Assembly (NCBI GenBank): GCA_902574685.1
Contig: CACGOO010000004.1
Coordinates: 18,019-82,018, forward strand
Reading direction: 5' to 3'
Origin: an uncultured Pelagibacteraceae bacterium
GTDB taxonomy: Bacteria; Pseudomonadota; Alphaproteobacteria; Pelagibacterales; Pelagibacteraceae
Length of the DNA: 64,000 nucleotides
Shown: positions 37,068-46,221 of the stretch, piece after piece
Position numbering within the stretch: the stretch's first letter is position 1
Layout: each line of letters opens with the position of its first letter
Translations under genes and position numbers: made by a program
Notes under the pieces: model-generated
What the model was told of the DNA's origin: nothing
The model's input: the letters and a program-made list of their open reading frames with translations, nothing else
Database searches by the model: none

Positions 37068-39017
37068 ATGACTAATAAACTTAAGGAAGAGAAAAGTCCG
37101 TATTTAAAGCAGCACAAAGATAATCCAGTAAATTGGTTTGCTTGGAATAAAGAAAGTTTAGAACAAGCAAAAAAAGAAAAAAAACCAATATTTCTTAGTG
37201 TTGGATATGCAAGCTGTCATTGGTGTCATGTGATGGCTCATGAAAGTTTTGAAGATGATCAAACTGCTAAAATAATGAATGAAAAATTTATAAACATTAA
37301 AGTTGATAGAGAAGAAAGACCTGATTTAGATTATGTTTTTCAAAGAAGTTTATCTATTTTAACAGGAACCCAAGGAGGTTGGCCTTTATCGATGTTTCTT
37401 GATGAAAATGGAGTTCCTTTTACTGGTGGAACTTATTTCCCACCAAAAGAAATGCATGGAAGACCAGATTTTCAAAAAGTTCTAAATAATGTTTCTGACG
37501 TATATAATAAGAATAGAGAAAAAATTCTCGATCAAGCGCCCCAAATGCAAGAAATATTTGGTAAAATTAATCAAAGATCAGCAGTATTAAATCAACCATT
37601 AGAGCCATTTTTAGAAAAAATTATACAGCACCTTGATAAAGATAATGGGAGTTTCAAGGGAGCTCCTAAGTTTCCCCAATTTTATTTATTTGATGCAATG
37701 TTTTATTTTTATTTAAAAACAGGAAAAGGAGAATACTTTAAACCTGTTGAAACTTTACTATACAATATTTCGTCAAAAGGAATGTATGATCATCTAGCTG
37801 GAGGTATAGCAAGATACACTGTTGATGAAAATTGGATCATCCCTCATTTCGAAAAAATGCTTTATGATAATATTCAATATATAGGATTGTTAAATAAGTT
37901 CTTTCAAAAAACTAATGATATTTATTATAAGAAAAAGTTAGAGCAGACTATAGATTTTATTAATTCAGAATTTAAAAATGATTTTGATCTTTATGGGTCT
38001 GCATATGATGCCGATAGCGATGGTGTTGAAGGAAAATATTATGTATGGAATTATGCAGAACTAAAAAATACTCTGGGTTCTAAATTTAATTTATTTGCAA
38101 AAAAATATAATTTAACTGAAGAGGGAAATTTTGAAGGTAATAATATTTTAATAGAAACTCATAATAAACTTTCCGATGATGAGATTAAAGAAATCTCAAA
38201 CACAGAAAAAACGTTATTAGATCAAAGAAATAAACGTACTAAACCATTATTTGATGATAAATCTCAAACTGATCAAAATTGTTTTTTATTAGAAACACTT
38301 CTTCTTTCATCGCTAGTAACTGATAATGAAGAATTAAAACAAAATACTCTTGTTAGTATAAAGATATTGGAAAAATATTTGTCAGACAAAATTTTCCATT
38401 GCTATCAAGACACAGAGATTGACGCTTTTTTGGAAGATTACGTATACTATGCTAGTCTTTTGATAACTATTTATGAGTTAGATGGTGATGTTAAATACAT
38501 CGAAAAAGCAAAAGATATTTTAATAAAAACCTGGGAATACTTCTTTGATAAAAAATCAGGCTTAATGCAGAAAAATAAAATATTAGACAATGATCTATTT
38601 GTACAACCAGTAGATCTAAATGATAATAATATACCAAATGGAAATAGCGTATATTTAAACTTATGTAATAAAATATATATTATAACTAGCGATAAAATAT
38701 GGTTTGAAAAAATTGATATTTTAAAAAAGAGTTTCCACCAAGTTTTAAACTCAAACTTTGCACAAATGTTTAGTTTTGTAAAATCATTGGATATTTGTAA
38801 TGAAAGTATATCTTTTACAATTCATGGAAAGCAAAATTTAGATCCTAATATAAAAAAGTATTTGCAAAAAAAATTTTTTACTAGAGCTACATTTAAATAT
38901 CTAGATAATGAAGTAAAAGAGGCAAAAATTGTTATATGTAAAAATCAAACTTGCTCTAACAAATTAAGTAATATAAAGGAAATTGAAGATTATCTAAAAA
39001 GAAACAATATAAGCTAA
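37068..39017 (+). CDS. DUF255 thioredoxin-fold / six-hairpin protein (YyaL/SPATA20 family)
   Basis: 649 residues. The N-terminal thioredoxin-like domain has SPYLKQHKDNPVNW, SVGYASCHWCHVMAHESF (CxxC at about residues 46-55), NEKFINIKVDREERPDLD and GGWPLSMFLDENG. The C-terminal part is an alpha/alpha-toroid of the N-acylglucosamine 2-epimerase type, with YDHLAGGIARYTVDENWIIP and SAYDADSDGVEGKYYVW. The family is widespread from bacteria to humans but has no established reaction. It overlaps gshA by one base, which would fit a thiol-related role, though that is only inference. Confidence 0.88.
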   Translation: MTNKLKEEKSPYLKQHKDNPVNWFAWNKESLEQAKKEKKPIFLSVGYASCHWCHVMAHESFEDDQTAKIMNEKFINIKVDREERPDLDYVFQRSLSILTGTQGGWPLSMFLDENGVPFTGGTYFPPKEMHGRPDFQKVLNNVSDVYNKNREKILDQAPQMQEIFGKINQRSAVLNQPLEPFLEKIIQHLDKDNGSFKGAPKFPQFYLFDAMFYFYLKTGKGEYFKPVETLLYNISSKGMYDHLAGGIARYTVDENWIIPHFEKMLYDNIQYIGLLNKFFQKTNDIYYKKKLEQTIDFINSEFKNDFDLYGSAYDADSDGVEGKYYVWNYAELKNTLGSKFNLFAKKYNLTEEGNFEGNNILIETHNKLSDDEIKEISNTEKTLLDQRNKRTKPLFDDKSQTDQNCFLLETLLLSSLVTDNEELKQNTLVSIKILEKYLSDKIFHCYQDTEIDAFLEDYVYYASLLITIYELDGDVKYIEKAKDILIKTWEYFFDKKSGLMQKNKILDNDLFVQPVDLNDNNIPNGNSVYLNLCNKIYIITSDKIWFEKIDILKKSFHQVLNSNFAQMFSFVKSLDICNESISFTIHGKQNLDPNIKKYLQKKFFTRATFKYLDNEVKEAKIVICKNQTCSNKLSNIKEIEDYLKRNNIS

Positions 39018-40312
39018 TGATAGAGACAAAGGAACAAATAATAGAACATTTTAAGTCAGGCTCAAAGGATAAATCTAATTTAAAGATTGGAGTTGAGCAT
39101 GAAAAATTTATTTTTGATAAAAAAACAAATAAGAGAATTGATTATTCCAAAATCAAGAAAATGTTTGAAAATTTATATGAGTTTGGCTGGAAACCTATTT
39201 TTGAGGAAAAAAATCCAATAGCGTTAACTAAGAATGGTAAAAGTATTACTTTAGAGCCTGGTAATCAAATAGAGCTATCTGGAGCAAAATTAAATAATAT
39301 TCACGAAGCTTGTGCTGAATCTCATGAATATTTATTTGAGTTAAATCAGGTAATTGAAAAATTAGATTTTAAAATAGTAAGCGCTGGATATGATCCTATA
39401 TCTAAACTAGAGGATATACCTAATAATCCAAAAAAAAGGTATGAGGTTATGACCAAAGATATGCCTTTTGGAGGAAAACTAAGTTTGGATATGATGTATA
39501 AAACTGCAGGTACCCAATTAAATTTAGATTATACCTCAGAAGAAGATTTTATAAAAAAATTTAAGTTGGCAAATAATTTAGTTCCAATATCTATCGGACT
39601 TTTTGCAAATTCCTCTATAGTTGAAAAAAGTAATAGTGGATACTTATCTTACAGATCTAAAGTTTGGCAAGAAACATCTAGAGGTGGATTGCCTGAGTTT
39701 TTTTTAAAAGATGTAAATTTTGAAAAATATGCAGATTATATTATGAATTATCCAATCTTATTTTTACAAAGTGAAGGTAATTATATATCTGGAAAGAAAT
39801 ATTTATTTAAAAACTTTATGAATGGAGAAATTAAAGAAATTGGAAATAAAATTCCTAGTACTAATGATCTTGATACACATTTAGGAACAATATTTACAGA
39901 GAACAGATTAAAACAATATATCGAATTAAGATCAAGTGATGCGTGCGGATGGGAGTGTTTATGTGCTGGTCCTGCCCTATTCACTGGATTACTTTATGGA
40001 AATCTGGAAGAAGCTTTAGATTTAATTAAAAATTGGGAAGCTAATGAAGTGCTTTCAGCTTATAAAAATGCCCCTAAAAACGGCTTGAAAACTAATTTGA
40101 TGGGCAAGGATATTTCGTATTGGGCAGAGAGACTATTAGACATATCAAAATCAGGATTAAAAAAGAGAGACTTTTTAAATAGAAAAAAATTAAGTGAAGT
40201 AAAGTTTTTAGATCACTTAGAAAAAATTGTAAAAAGTAAAAAAACAAATGCTGATAATATAATAAGTAAGTATTCAAATTCCGAAAATTTGAATGATTTA
40301 TATGACCAATAA
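39017..40312 (+). CDS. gshA: Glutamate-cysteine ligase
   Basis: First step of glutathione synthesis, joining glutamate and cysteine. The 431-residue protein belongs to the GCS2 group typical of alphaproteobacteria and plants: KIGVEHEKFIFDK near the start, LEPGNQIELSGA, KDMPFGGKLSLDMMYKTAGTQLNLDY, and IELRSSDACGWECLCAGPALF. The 3' end overlaps gshB, so both synthesis steps are co-expressed. Confidence 0.93.
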   Translation: MIETKEQIIEHFKSGSKDKSNLKIGVEHEKFIFDKKTNKRIDYSKIKKMFENLYEFGWKPIFEEKNPIALTKNGKSITLEPGNQIELSGAKLNNIHEACAESHEYLFELNQVIEKLDFKIVSAGYDPISKLEDIPNNPKKRYEVMTKDMPFGGKLSLDMMYKTAGTQLNLDYTSEEDFIKKFKLANNLVPISIGLFANSSIVEKSNSGYLSYRSKVWQETSRGGLPEFFLKDVNFEKYADYIMNYPILFLQSEGNYISGKKYLFKNFMNGEIKEIGNKIPSTNDLDTHLGTIFTENRLKQYIELRSSDACGWECLCAGPALFTGLLYGNLEEALDLIKNWEANEVLSAYKNAPKNGLKTNLMGKDISYWAERLLDISKSGLKKRDFLNRKKLSEVKFLDHLEKIVKSKKTNADNIISKYSNSENLNDLYDQ

Positions 40313-41225
40313 AATTGTTGCTATACAAGGTGATAATTTAAAAAAAATAAATATCAAAACAGATACTACTATTTTTTTAGCTAATGAAGCTCAAAACAAG
40401 GGTTATGAATTATTTTATTATTATCCAGAAAATTTATCGAATATAAGAGGAAAAACTGTAAGTGAAGGATATTTTATTAAAATTGATTATTCAAAAAAGA
40501 AATTTTATAAAATTATAAAAAAATCAAAATTAGACTTATCCTTTGCAAAATATATTTTAATCCGACAGGATCCACCTTTTAACTTGGAATATATTTCTAC
40601 AACATTAATGCTAGATAGAATCAAAGATAAAACAAAAATTATTAATGATCCTACTTCAGTAAGAAATATTTCAGAAAAATTTTATTCTTTAAATTTTAAA
40701 AGCTATATGGCGGATACAATATTTACTAAAGATTTGATTGAAATTAAAAAATTTTTCAAAAAACATAAAAAGATAATAATTAAACCTATTCATAGCTATG
40801 GTGGTAATGATATAAATCTTATTTCAGGGAAGCTTAATTTACTTAAAATAAAGCAAATATTGAAAAAACACGGTCACATTATGTGTCAAAAATTTTTAAA
40901 TAAAATTAAGTTTGGAGATAAAAGAGTTTTTATTATAAATGGTAAGGTTTGCGGAGCTATATCTAGAGTTCCAAAATCAGGATCAATATTGAGCAATATG
41001 AGCAAAGGTGCAAAACCTAAAATCGCATTTTTAAGTAATAAAGAGCTAAAAATTTCAAATATAATTGCAAAAAAAATTAAGAAAGACGGAATTTACTTTG
41101 CAGGAATAGACTTTATTGATGGAAAGTTAAATGGAGATATAAATGTAACATCACCAACAGGTATAAAAACATACTTTGATTTATCTCAGATAAACTTGGC
41201 TAAGACTTTTTGGAAAGGTTTATAG
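40302..41225 (+). CDS. gshB: Glutathione synthetase
   Basis: Second step of glutathione synthesis, adding glycine to gamma-glutamylcysteine. The ATP-grasp protein has ILIRQDPPFNLEYI, KPIHSYGGNDINLI, and the metal/substrate segment GIDFIDGKLNGDINVTSPTG. I prefer ATG 40302 (308 codons including the stop; MTNKIVAIQGD), as bacterial GshB proteins start close to this strand; ATG 40293 would add three residues. It uses glycine, one of several glycine-linked genes in the window. Confidence 0.93.
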   Translation: MTNKIVAIQGDNLKKINIKTDTTIFLANEAQNKGYELFYYYPENLSNIRGKTVSEGYFIKIDYSKKKFYKIIKKSKLDLSFAKYILIRQDPPFNLEYISTTLMLDRIKDKTKIINDPTSVRNISEKFYSLNFKSYMADTIFTKDLIEIKKFFKKHKKIIIKPIHSYGGNDINLISGKLNLLKIKQILKKHGHIMCQKFLNKIKFGDKRVFIINGKVCGAISRVPKSGSILSNMSKGAKPKIAFLSNKELKISNIIAKKIKKDGIYFAGIDFIDGKLNGDINVTSPTGIKTYFDLSQINLAKTFWKGL

Positions 41226-42092
41226 TTGAAAAACTTATCAAATCAGCAAAAAGGATCATCTCTAGCATTTATAGCTGTGATGTTTATCACACCAGATTCA
41301 CTTTTTATAAGATTATCTTCTATAGATACTTGGGGATTATTGTTTTATAGAGGTGCGATACCATTTGTAGCTGTATTAATTGGACTTCTTATATTTTATA
41401 AAAAAAACTTTATTAAAGCATTTTTGAATGTTGGTTATGCTGGTATTTTTTATATTATAAGTTTTTCGATTTGTAACATCACATTTATAATTTCAATCCA
41501 AAATACAAATGTAGCAAATACATTAATAATGATTGCAATGGCACCCATGCTTTCGGCAATCCTTGGTGCAATATTTTTAAAAGAGGTTCCCGATAAGAAG
41601 ACCTGGGTAGCTATAGCCATTACTTTAGTTGCTGTAATATATATATTTTACGACTCTCTAGAGATGGGTAACTTATTTGGTGATCTTATGGGTATAACTA
41701 CAGCTTTTGGACTCGCCACCAACGCAGTAATAATAAGGTCAGCAAAAGATAGAGATTTACTACCTTCAGCAGTTGTTGGTAAGCTTACAGTAGCTCTATT
41801 TGCTCTCTTTTTCGTTGAAAGTTATGAGTTAGTTGAAAAAGACCTGATTTATATACCTTTAATGTGTATTTTGTGTGTAGCAATACCATTCGTTTTGGTG
41901 ACGATTGCTCCAAGATTTATACCTGCCGAGGAAGTTAATCTGTTTTTTCTTCTAGAGACCATTTTAGGACCCATTTGGGTTTGGTTAGTTATCAAAGAAC
42001 AGCCGAGTATAGAGACAATAGTTGGTGGACTTGTAATTATTTTCACTATAGCTATTCACTCTTATCTAAAATTAAAATCTTCTTCTAAATAA
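41226..42092 (+). CDS. DMT-superfamily (EamA) transporter
   Basis: 288 residues with about ten hydrophobic helices in two EamA repeats. The start is TTG 41226, preceded by GGAAAGG at about 41213-41219. Typical features are the early SLFIRLSSIDTWGLLFYRG, LIMIAMAPMLSAILGAIFLKEVPDKKTW at the end of repeat one, and the EEVNLFFLLETILGPIWVWLVIKEQPS motif in repeat two. The substrate cannot be read from sequence. It follows gshB immediately with the same strand and no gap, so it may export a metabolite or thiol compound. Confidence 0.85.
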   Translation: MKNLSNQQKGSSLAFIAVMFITPDSLFIRLSSIDTWGLLFYRGAIPFVAVLIGLLIFYKKNFIKAFLNVGYAGIFYIISFSICNITFIISIQNTNVANTLIMIAMAPMLSAILGAIFLKEVPDKKTWVAIAITLVAVIYIFYDSLEMGNLFGDLMGITTAFGLATNAVIIRSAKDRDLLPSAVVGKLTVALFALFFVESYELVEKDLIYIPLMCILCVAIPFVLVTIAPRFIPAEEVNLFFLLETILGPIWVWLVIKEQPSIETIVGGLVIIFTIAIHSYLKLKSSSK

Positions 42093-42162
42093 AATTATTT
42101 TTCTTTTTGTCACAAATTTGTCTTGATTTAAAATTAGATCGCCCATAAACACCGCTAATTTT

Positions 42163-43455
42163 ATGAACAAAATTATAAAAAACTCTTGGGCTCTCTTTAT
42201 GGGTATGGCATTTATAATGCTCGCTCATGGTTTTCAAGGTACTCTTTTAGGTGTTAGAGCAGTTAAAGAAAATTTTGGTCTATCATCGACAGGTTTTTTG
42301 TTTTCTGGATATTTTGTTGGATATTTTATTGGAGCAAAAATTATACAATCATTAATTCATAGAGTTGGACATATTAGAGTATTCGCGGCTTTTGCTTCTG
42401 TCACTTCAATTGTGGTCTTGTTACACTCTATTTTTGTAAATCCTATTTCATGGTTCGTGCTTAGAATGATTTCTGGATTTAGCATGGTTTGCCTTTATAC
42501 AATTGCTGAAAGCTGGTTAAATGATAGATCTACAAATAAGAATAGAGGTAGTGTTTTATCAATCTATATGATTGTTATGTATGCCTCTATGGCGATTGGA
42601 ATGTTTTTCATAAACTTTAGTAGACCAGAAAACTTTCAACCTTTTATATTGATATCTTTATTTATGTCATTGTCTCTTGTTCCAATATTATTAACAAAAA
42701 GAAAGGCTCCAAACTTTAAAAAAATATCAGGTATGAAACTCAAGGAAGTTTATAAATCATCACCATTTGGTGTTGTAAGTTCGTTTTTAATTGGAATATC
42801 ACATTCTGCTGTTTTTTCATTGATTGCAGTTTATGCTACATCGATGAATTTTAGTATTTTAGAAGTTTCAATAGTAACATTTTTATTTGCGATATCTGGA
42901 GCTATATCTCAATGGCCAATTGGAAAATTATCAGATGTTTTGGATAGAAGAATTGTAATTATTTATACAACATTTGGAGCAGCTTTATTTTGTTTTTTGG
43001 CGATTATTTCTTCGGGTCAAATGTATATGCCTGCAGGTTTAGCTACATCAAAATTATTTTTTTATATCTGTATAATGTGTTTTTCTTTTTGTAGTCTACC
43101 AATGTTTGCATTAATTTTTGCACACACAAATGATTTTATACCAAAAGAAAAATTTGTAGCAGCAGGAGCAGGATTACAATTTGTTTTTGGTCTTGGTGCA
43201 ATTTGCGGTCCTTTTATGTGCTCATTATTTATGGAATTTTTAGGAGAAAATGGATTTTTTATTTTTTTAATTATATTTCATTCATTTATTGGTTTATTTG
43301 GAATATATAGAATGCAAATTAGAGAATCTGGAGATAACCCAGATTCACAATTTGCACCTATGCCTCAAACAATTACTCCAGCCGGTATAGAACTTAATCC
43401 TTCAACTGAACCAATAGATGAACCAAATAATTTGAACGAATTTAAGAAAATTTAG
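42163..43455 (+). CDS. MFS transporter, YcaD-like
   Basis: 430 residues with twelve predicted membrane helices. The first half shows HGFQGTLLGVRAVKENFGLS, YFVGYFIGAKI and YTIAESWLNDRSTNKNRGSVLS, a pattern shared with the YcaD group of the major facilitator superfamily. The loop between helices 8 and 9 has the MFS motif ISQWPIGKLSDVLDRR. A Pro/Asn-rich cytoplasmic tail of about 40 residues follows. The substrate is unknown. A 70-base gap precedes it, and an oxidoreductase gene follows 15 bases later. Confidence 0.85.
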   Translation: MNKIIKNSWALFMGMAFIMLAHGFQGTLLGVRAVKENFGLSSTGFLFSGYFVGYFIGAKIIQSLIHRVGHIRVFAAFASVTSIVVLLHSIFVNPISWFVLRMISGFSMVCLYTIAESWLNDRSTNKNRGSVLSIYMIVMYASMAIGMFFINFSRPENFQPFILISLFMSLSLVPILLTKRKAPNFKKISGMKLKEVYKSSPFGVVSSFLIGISHSAVFSLIAVYATSMNFSILEVSIVTFLFAISGAISQWPIGKLSDVLDRRIVIIYTTFGAALFCFLAIISSGQMYMPAGLATSKLFFYICIMCFSFCSLPMFALIFAHTNDFIPKEKFVAAGAGLQFVFGLGAICGPFMCSLFMEFLGENGFFIFLIIFHSFIGLFGIYRMQIRESGDNPDSQFAPMPQTITPAGIELNPSTEPIDEPNNLNEFKKI

Positions 43456-43470
43456 TGTAAGTTCAAAATT

Positions 43471-44127
43471 ATGAAAACAGCATTAATATTCGGATCAACT
43501 GGATTAATTGGTGGAATATTACTTAAACTGTTAACTAATGATCAAAAATATAAAAAAATTAAGGTTTTTGTAAGATCTTCTACTTCAAAAATTGATCCCA
43601 AAATAGAAGTTATTCAAACAGATTTTACAAAATTAGAAAATATTAAATCAGAAATAAAAGGCGATGATTGTTTTTTTTGCATTGGAACTACAAGAAAAAA
43701 AACACCTAACAAACAAGATTATATAAACACCGAATACAATTTACCTGTAACAATTGGAAAAATTTGTAGCGATAATAGTGTACAAAATTTTACTTATATT
43801 TCTTCATTGGGTGCCAGTTCAAAAAAAACAAATTTGTATTTAAAAAATAAAGGTATGGCTGAAGAAGAATTAAGAAAACTAAACTTTAAAAAATTTATTG
43901 TAATTAGACCTTCATTTTTAATTGGAAAAAGAATAGAGGAAAGATTGGGAGAAAAAATAGGTATTTTCGCCATGAAATGTATATCGCCAATTTTAGTTGG
44001 AGATTTAAAAAAATATAAATCGATAAATGCAGAAATAGTTGCCAAATCCATGATAAATATATCAAACAGCGAAATACAAAGTGGAGCATTTGAACCACCT
44101 CAATTATTGCAAATTGGACGAGAATAA
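43471..44127 (+). CDS. NAD(P)-binding atypical SDR, HTATIP2-like
   Basis: 218-residue Rossmann protein. It has GSTGLIGG at the N-terminus, KVFVRS as the second strand with an Arg suited to NADP(H), CFFCIGTTRKKTPNKQDY and YISSLGASSKKTNLYLKNKGMAE, which places a Ser and Tyr/Lys as in the HTATIP2/TIP30 subgroup. RPSFLIGKR follows. The reaction is unknown. It is transcribed with, or just after, the MFS gene. Confidence 0.8.
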   Translation: MKTALIFGSTGLIGGILLKLLTNDQKYKKIKVFVRSSTSKIDPKIEVIQTDFTKLENIKSEIKGDDCFFCIGTTRKKTPNKQDYINTEYNLPVTIGKICSDNSVQNFTYISSLGASSKKTNLYLKNKGMAEEELRKLNFKKFIVIRPSFLIGKRIEERLGEKIGIFAMKCISPILVGDLKKYKSINAEIVAKSMINISNSEIQSGAFEPPQLLQIGRE

Positions 44128-44172
44128 ATTTTTTATAAAGTAATAAAATATTAAAAAAAATTATTTAAGTGC

Positions 44173-44192
44173 TATAATACATTTCAAGGAGG
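44173..44192 (+). promoter_or_regulatory. Strong promoter -10 and Shine-Dalgarno of the GYD-domain gene
   Basis: TGCTATAAT at about 44170-44178 is an extended -10 with a perfect TATAAT (44173-44178). It is followed at 44186-44192 by AAGGAGG, a near-perfect anti-16S match 5 bases before the ATG at 44198. Most other genes here lack such a clear site, implying a high translation rate. Confidence 0.6.
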
Positions 44193-44197
44193 TATCT

Positions 44198-44521
44198 ATG
44201 GCTAAATTTTTTTTAATGGGAAATTTTACAGAGAAAGCATTCGCAGGCTTTTTAAAAGATCCAGGATCAGATAGATCTGAGGTTGCTAGAAAGTGTTCTG
44301 AAAGTGTTGGTGCTGAAATGAAATCTTACACATATTTAAGAGGACCCTATGACTTTATAGTTGAAACTCATGGCACATTTGAGCAAATGGCTGCAATAAA
44401 AATGGCTACTGAGGGAAGTGGTGCACTTAAAAATATCGCCATTTGTGAGGAAACACCAATGAATGAAATTGCAAATCATGCAACAAAAGTATCAAGTGGC
44501 TATAAAGCTCCTGGACAATAA
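44198..44521 (+). CDS. GYD-domain protein
   Basis: 107 residues. The GYD family has the motif as LRGPYDFIVETHGTF with a following KMATEGSGALKNI, and the fold is a ferredoxin-like alpha/beta dimer. Its role is unknown; family members occur near stress and one-carbon genes. Here it forms a single-gene transcription unit with a strong upstream signal and a hairpin directly after the stop, so it is likely abundant. Confidence 0.82.
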   Translation: MAKFFLMGNFTEKAFAGFLKDPGSDRSEVARKCSESVGAEMKSYTYLRGPYDFIVETHGTFEQMAAIKMATEGSGALKNIAICEETPMNEIANHATKVSSGYKAPGQ

Positions 44522-44527
44522 TATAAC

Positions 44528-44556
44528 TGGTAGCTTCATTAATTATGGAGCTACCA
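44528..44556 (+). terminator. Hairpin terminator after the GYD gene
   Basis: Two 12-base arms (TGGTAGCTTCAT and ATGGAGCTACCA), pairing with one G-T wobble, flank a 5-base loop 7 bases after the stop codon. A short ATTT follows, so the U-tract is weak, but the stem is by far the strongest in the neighbourhood. Confidence 0.7.
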
Positions 44557-44621
44557 ATTTAAAATCGAAACTGTCAAAATATCTCATTCAAATAAAGTAA
44601 TATTGATCTATTAAGAAAGTT

Positions 44622-45080
44622 ATGAACAAAAGAAAATTTATAAAATTATCTATATTTGGATCATTATTATACAGTATTTTTCCATACAAAATTTCATTAG
44701 CTGAAACCAAAAAAATAATTAATGAAAATTTAACAGAAGCCCAAAAAAAAATAATGTTTGAGGAAGCAACCGAACGACCATTCTCAAGCCCTCTTAATTA
44801 TGAGAAAAGAGAAGGTTTTTATCACTGTGCAAATTGTGGAGCTAAACTATTTAAGTCTAGCTCGAAATTTGATAGTGGAACTGGTTGGCCATCATTTACA
44901 GAGGCGCTTCCTGGAGCTTTTAAAACTAAGGTTGATTACAGCTTTGGCATGAAAAGAATTGAATACCATTGTGCAAAATGTGGTGCTCATCACGGACATG
45001 TCTTTGAAGACGGTCCTGGATCGACAGGAAAGAGATATTGTAATAACGGCTTGTGTTTAATATTTAAGCCATCATCATAA
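44622..45080 (+). CDS. msrB: Methionine-(R)-sulfoxide reductase, predicted exported
   Basis: Reduces the R form of methionine sulfoxide in proteins. The 152-residue precursor begins MNKRKFIKLSIFGSLL, a Tat/Sec-like leader, with a likely mature start near SLAETKK. The enzyme core has the two zinc CxxC pairs (CANCGAKLF and CAKCGAHHG), SGTGWPSF, and GHVFEDGPGSTGKRYCNNGL, where the Cys is catalytic. The leader points to a periplasmic site. It has a 12-base gap to the following small gene, itself with a strong ribosome-binding site. MsrA is encoded at 53286-53858. Confidence 0.9.
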   Translation: MNKRKFIKLSIFGSLLYSIFPYKISLAETKKIINENLTEAQKKIMFEEATERPFSSPLNYEKREGFYHCANCGAKLFKSSSKFDSGTGWPSFTEALPGAFKTKVDYSFGMKRIEYHCAKCGAHHGHVFEDGPGSTGKRYCNNGLCLIFKPSS

Positions 45081-45092
45081 AACGGAGGAATA

Positions 45093-45278
45093 ATGAAGAT
45101 ATTGAGTATATTGAAAGGGGTTGAATTAGTTATAGCAGATTTAGAAGTAAATTTGGGAGAACAAGTGAGAAGTGCACCTACGTTATGCGCAAGATACAAT
45201 GGTAAGATTATACCTTTAAACACTGCTCAAGATGGTCGACCTATTCTTATGAGAGAAGAAAACGCTTTAGAAAACTAA
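45093..45278 (+). CDS. Small hypothetical protein, 61 residues
   Basis: I do not recognise this protein. It starts MKILSILKGVELVIADLEVN and continues LGEQVRSAPTLCARYNGK, mixed in composition with no membrane segment and one cysteine. It is preceded by GGAGG about 5 bases before the ATG, within ACGGAGGAATAATG, a much stronger ribosome-binding site than most neighbours. It lies 12 bases after msrB, so probably co-transcribed. Its real existence as a gene is likely but inferred. Confidence 0.6.
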   Translation: MKILSILKGVELVIADLEVNLGEQVRSAPTLCARYNGKIIPLNTAQDGRPILMREENALEN

Positions 45279-45342
45279 TTTTGTATTTAATTGCGTCAAC
45301 TTAATTAAGTTTATTTACAAGAAAATATTATAAAAAATAACT

Positions 45343-45936
45343 ATGACATTTGAATTACCAAAACTAGATTATTCTAATGAGGCTTTGTCTCCAGTAATGT
45401 CACAAGAAACATTAGAATTACATCATGGAAAACATCATCAAAACTACATAACAAATCTTAACAATTTTATAAAAGATACGGACATGGCTGAAATGTCATT
45501 GGAAGATATAATTGTTAAAAGCTCAAAAGATAACTCAAAAGCTGGAATATTTAATAATGCAAGCCAGCATTGGAACCATAATCTTTTTTGGAAGTGCATG
45601 AAGCCAAAAGGTGGTGGGAATATTCCGTCAAAACTTGAGAAAAAAATTGTAGAAGATTTTGGAAGCGTTGAAAAATTTAAAGATCAATTTAAACAAGCAG
45701 GTATAACTCAATTTGGATCAGGTTGGTGTTGGTTATCTTTAAATAATGATAAATTGGTCGTTACAAAAACAGCTAATGCTGCTAATCCTTTAATTGATAA
45801 CTTAAAACCAATACTTGGTTGTGATGTCTGGGAACATTCATATTACATTGATTATAGAAATAGAAGACCTGAATATTTAGATAAATTTGTTGATAATCTT
45901 ATAGATTGGGAATTTGTTGAATCTCTATTAATCTAA
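45343..45936 (+). CDS. sodB: Iron/manganese superoxide dismutase
   Basis: Disproportionates superoxide. The 197-residue protein has the family start FELPKLDYSNEALSPVMS, metal ligands H27, H79, D161 and H165 (HHGKHHQNY, SQHWNHNLFW, GCDVWEHSYYIDY), and GSGWCWL. No signal peptide is present, so it is cytosolic. Metal choice is not settled by sequence alone, although the general resemblance is to iron SodB. It lies downstream of msrB and a small gene, forming an oxidative-stress neighbourhood. Confidence 0.95.
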   Translation: MTFELPKLDYSNEALSPVMSQETLELHHGKHHQNYITNLNNFIKDTDMAEMSLEDIIVKSSKDNSKAGIFNNASQHWNHNLFWKCMKPKGGGNIPSKLEKKIVEDFGSVEKFKDQFKQAGITQFGSGWCWLSLNNDKLVVTKTANAANPLIDNLKPILGCDVWEHSYYIDYRNRRPEYLDKFVDNLIDWEFVESLLI

Positions 45937-46021
45937 TTAATCCTAGAACTTTTTGAGATATATCAAATAGCTATTTTTGATGTAAATAGACTCATAGTTC
46001 AGGATTTGTTAATCTTGTATC

Positions 46022-46195
46022 ATGAGAAGATTTGAAAAAATATTTAGAGGAAAATGTTCTTACAAAAGAATTGATAAGTACGTTAATTTAGTTCGTAAAA
46101 CATTAGATCCTGATGATGATATGGCAATAGAATTTGATATCCAAGATGATTATCAGCATATTAAAATTGAAGTATTTGATCGAGTACTGCATTAA
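46022..46195 (+). CDS. Small hypothetical protein, 57 residues
   Basis: An unrecognised short frame, MRRFEKIFRGKCSYKRIDKY then VNLVRKTLDPDDDMAIEFD, in the gap between sodB and the HIT gene. It is acidic at the C-terminal end and basic at the start, with no membrane segment and no clear Shine-Dalgarno. Amino-acid usage is protein-like (balanced charges, conserved-looking DPDDD). Support is from composition and intact length only. Confidence 0.4.
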   Translation: MRRFEKIFRGKCSYKRIDKYVNLVRKTLDPDDDMAIEFDIQDDYQHIKIEVFDRVLH

Positions 46196-46221
46196 TTAGA
46201 AATAAAATTAAAAAAGTTACT

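Noticed and set aside
45965..45990. Possible hairpin after sodB
   Set aside because: The stem is only about 6 base pairs (ATCAAA with TTTGAT) with no T tract, not distinguishable from chance in AT-rich DNA.
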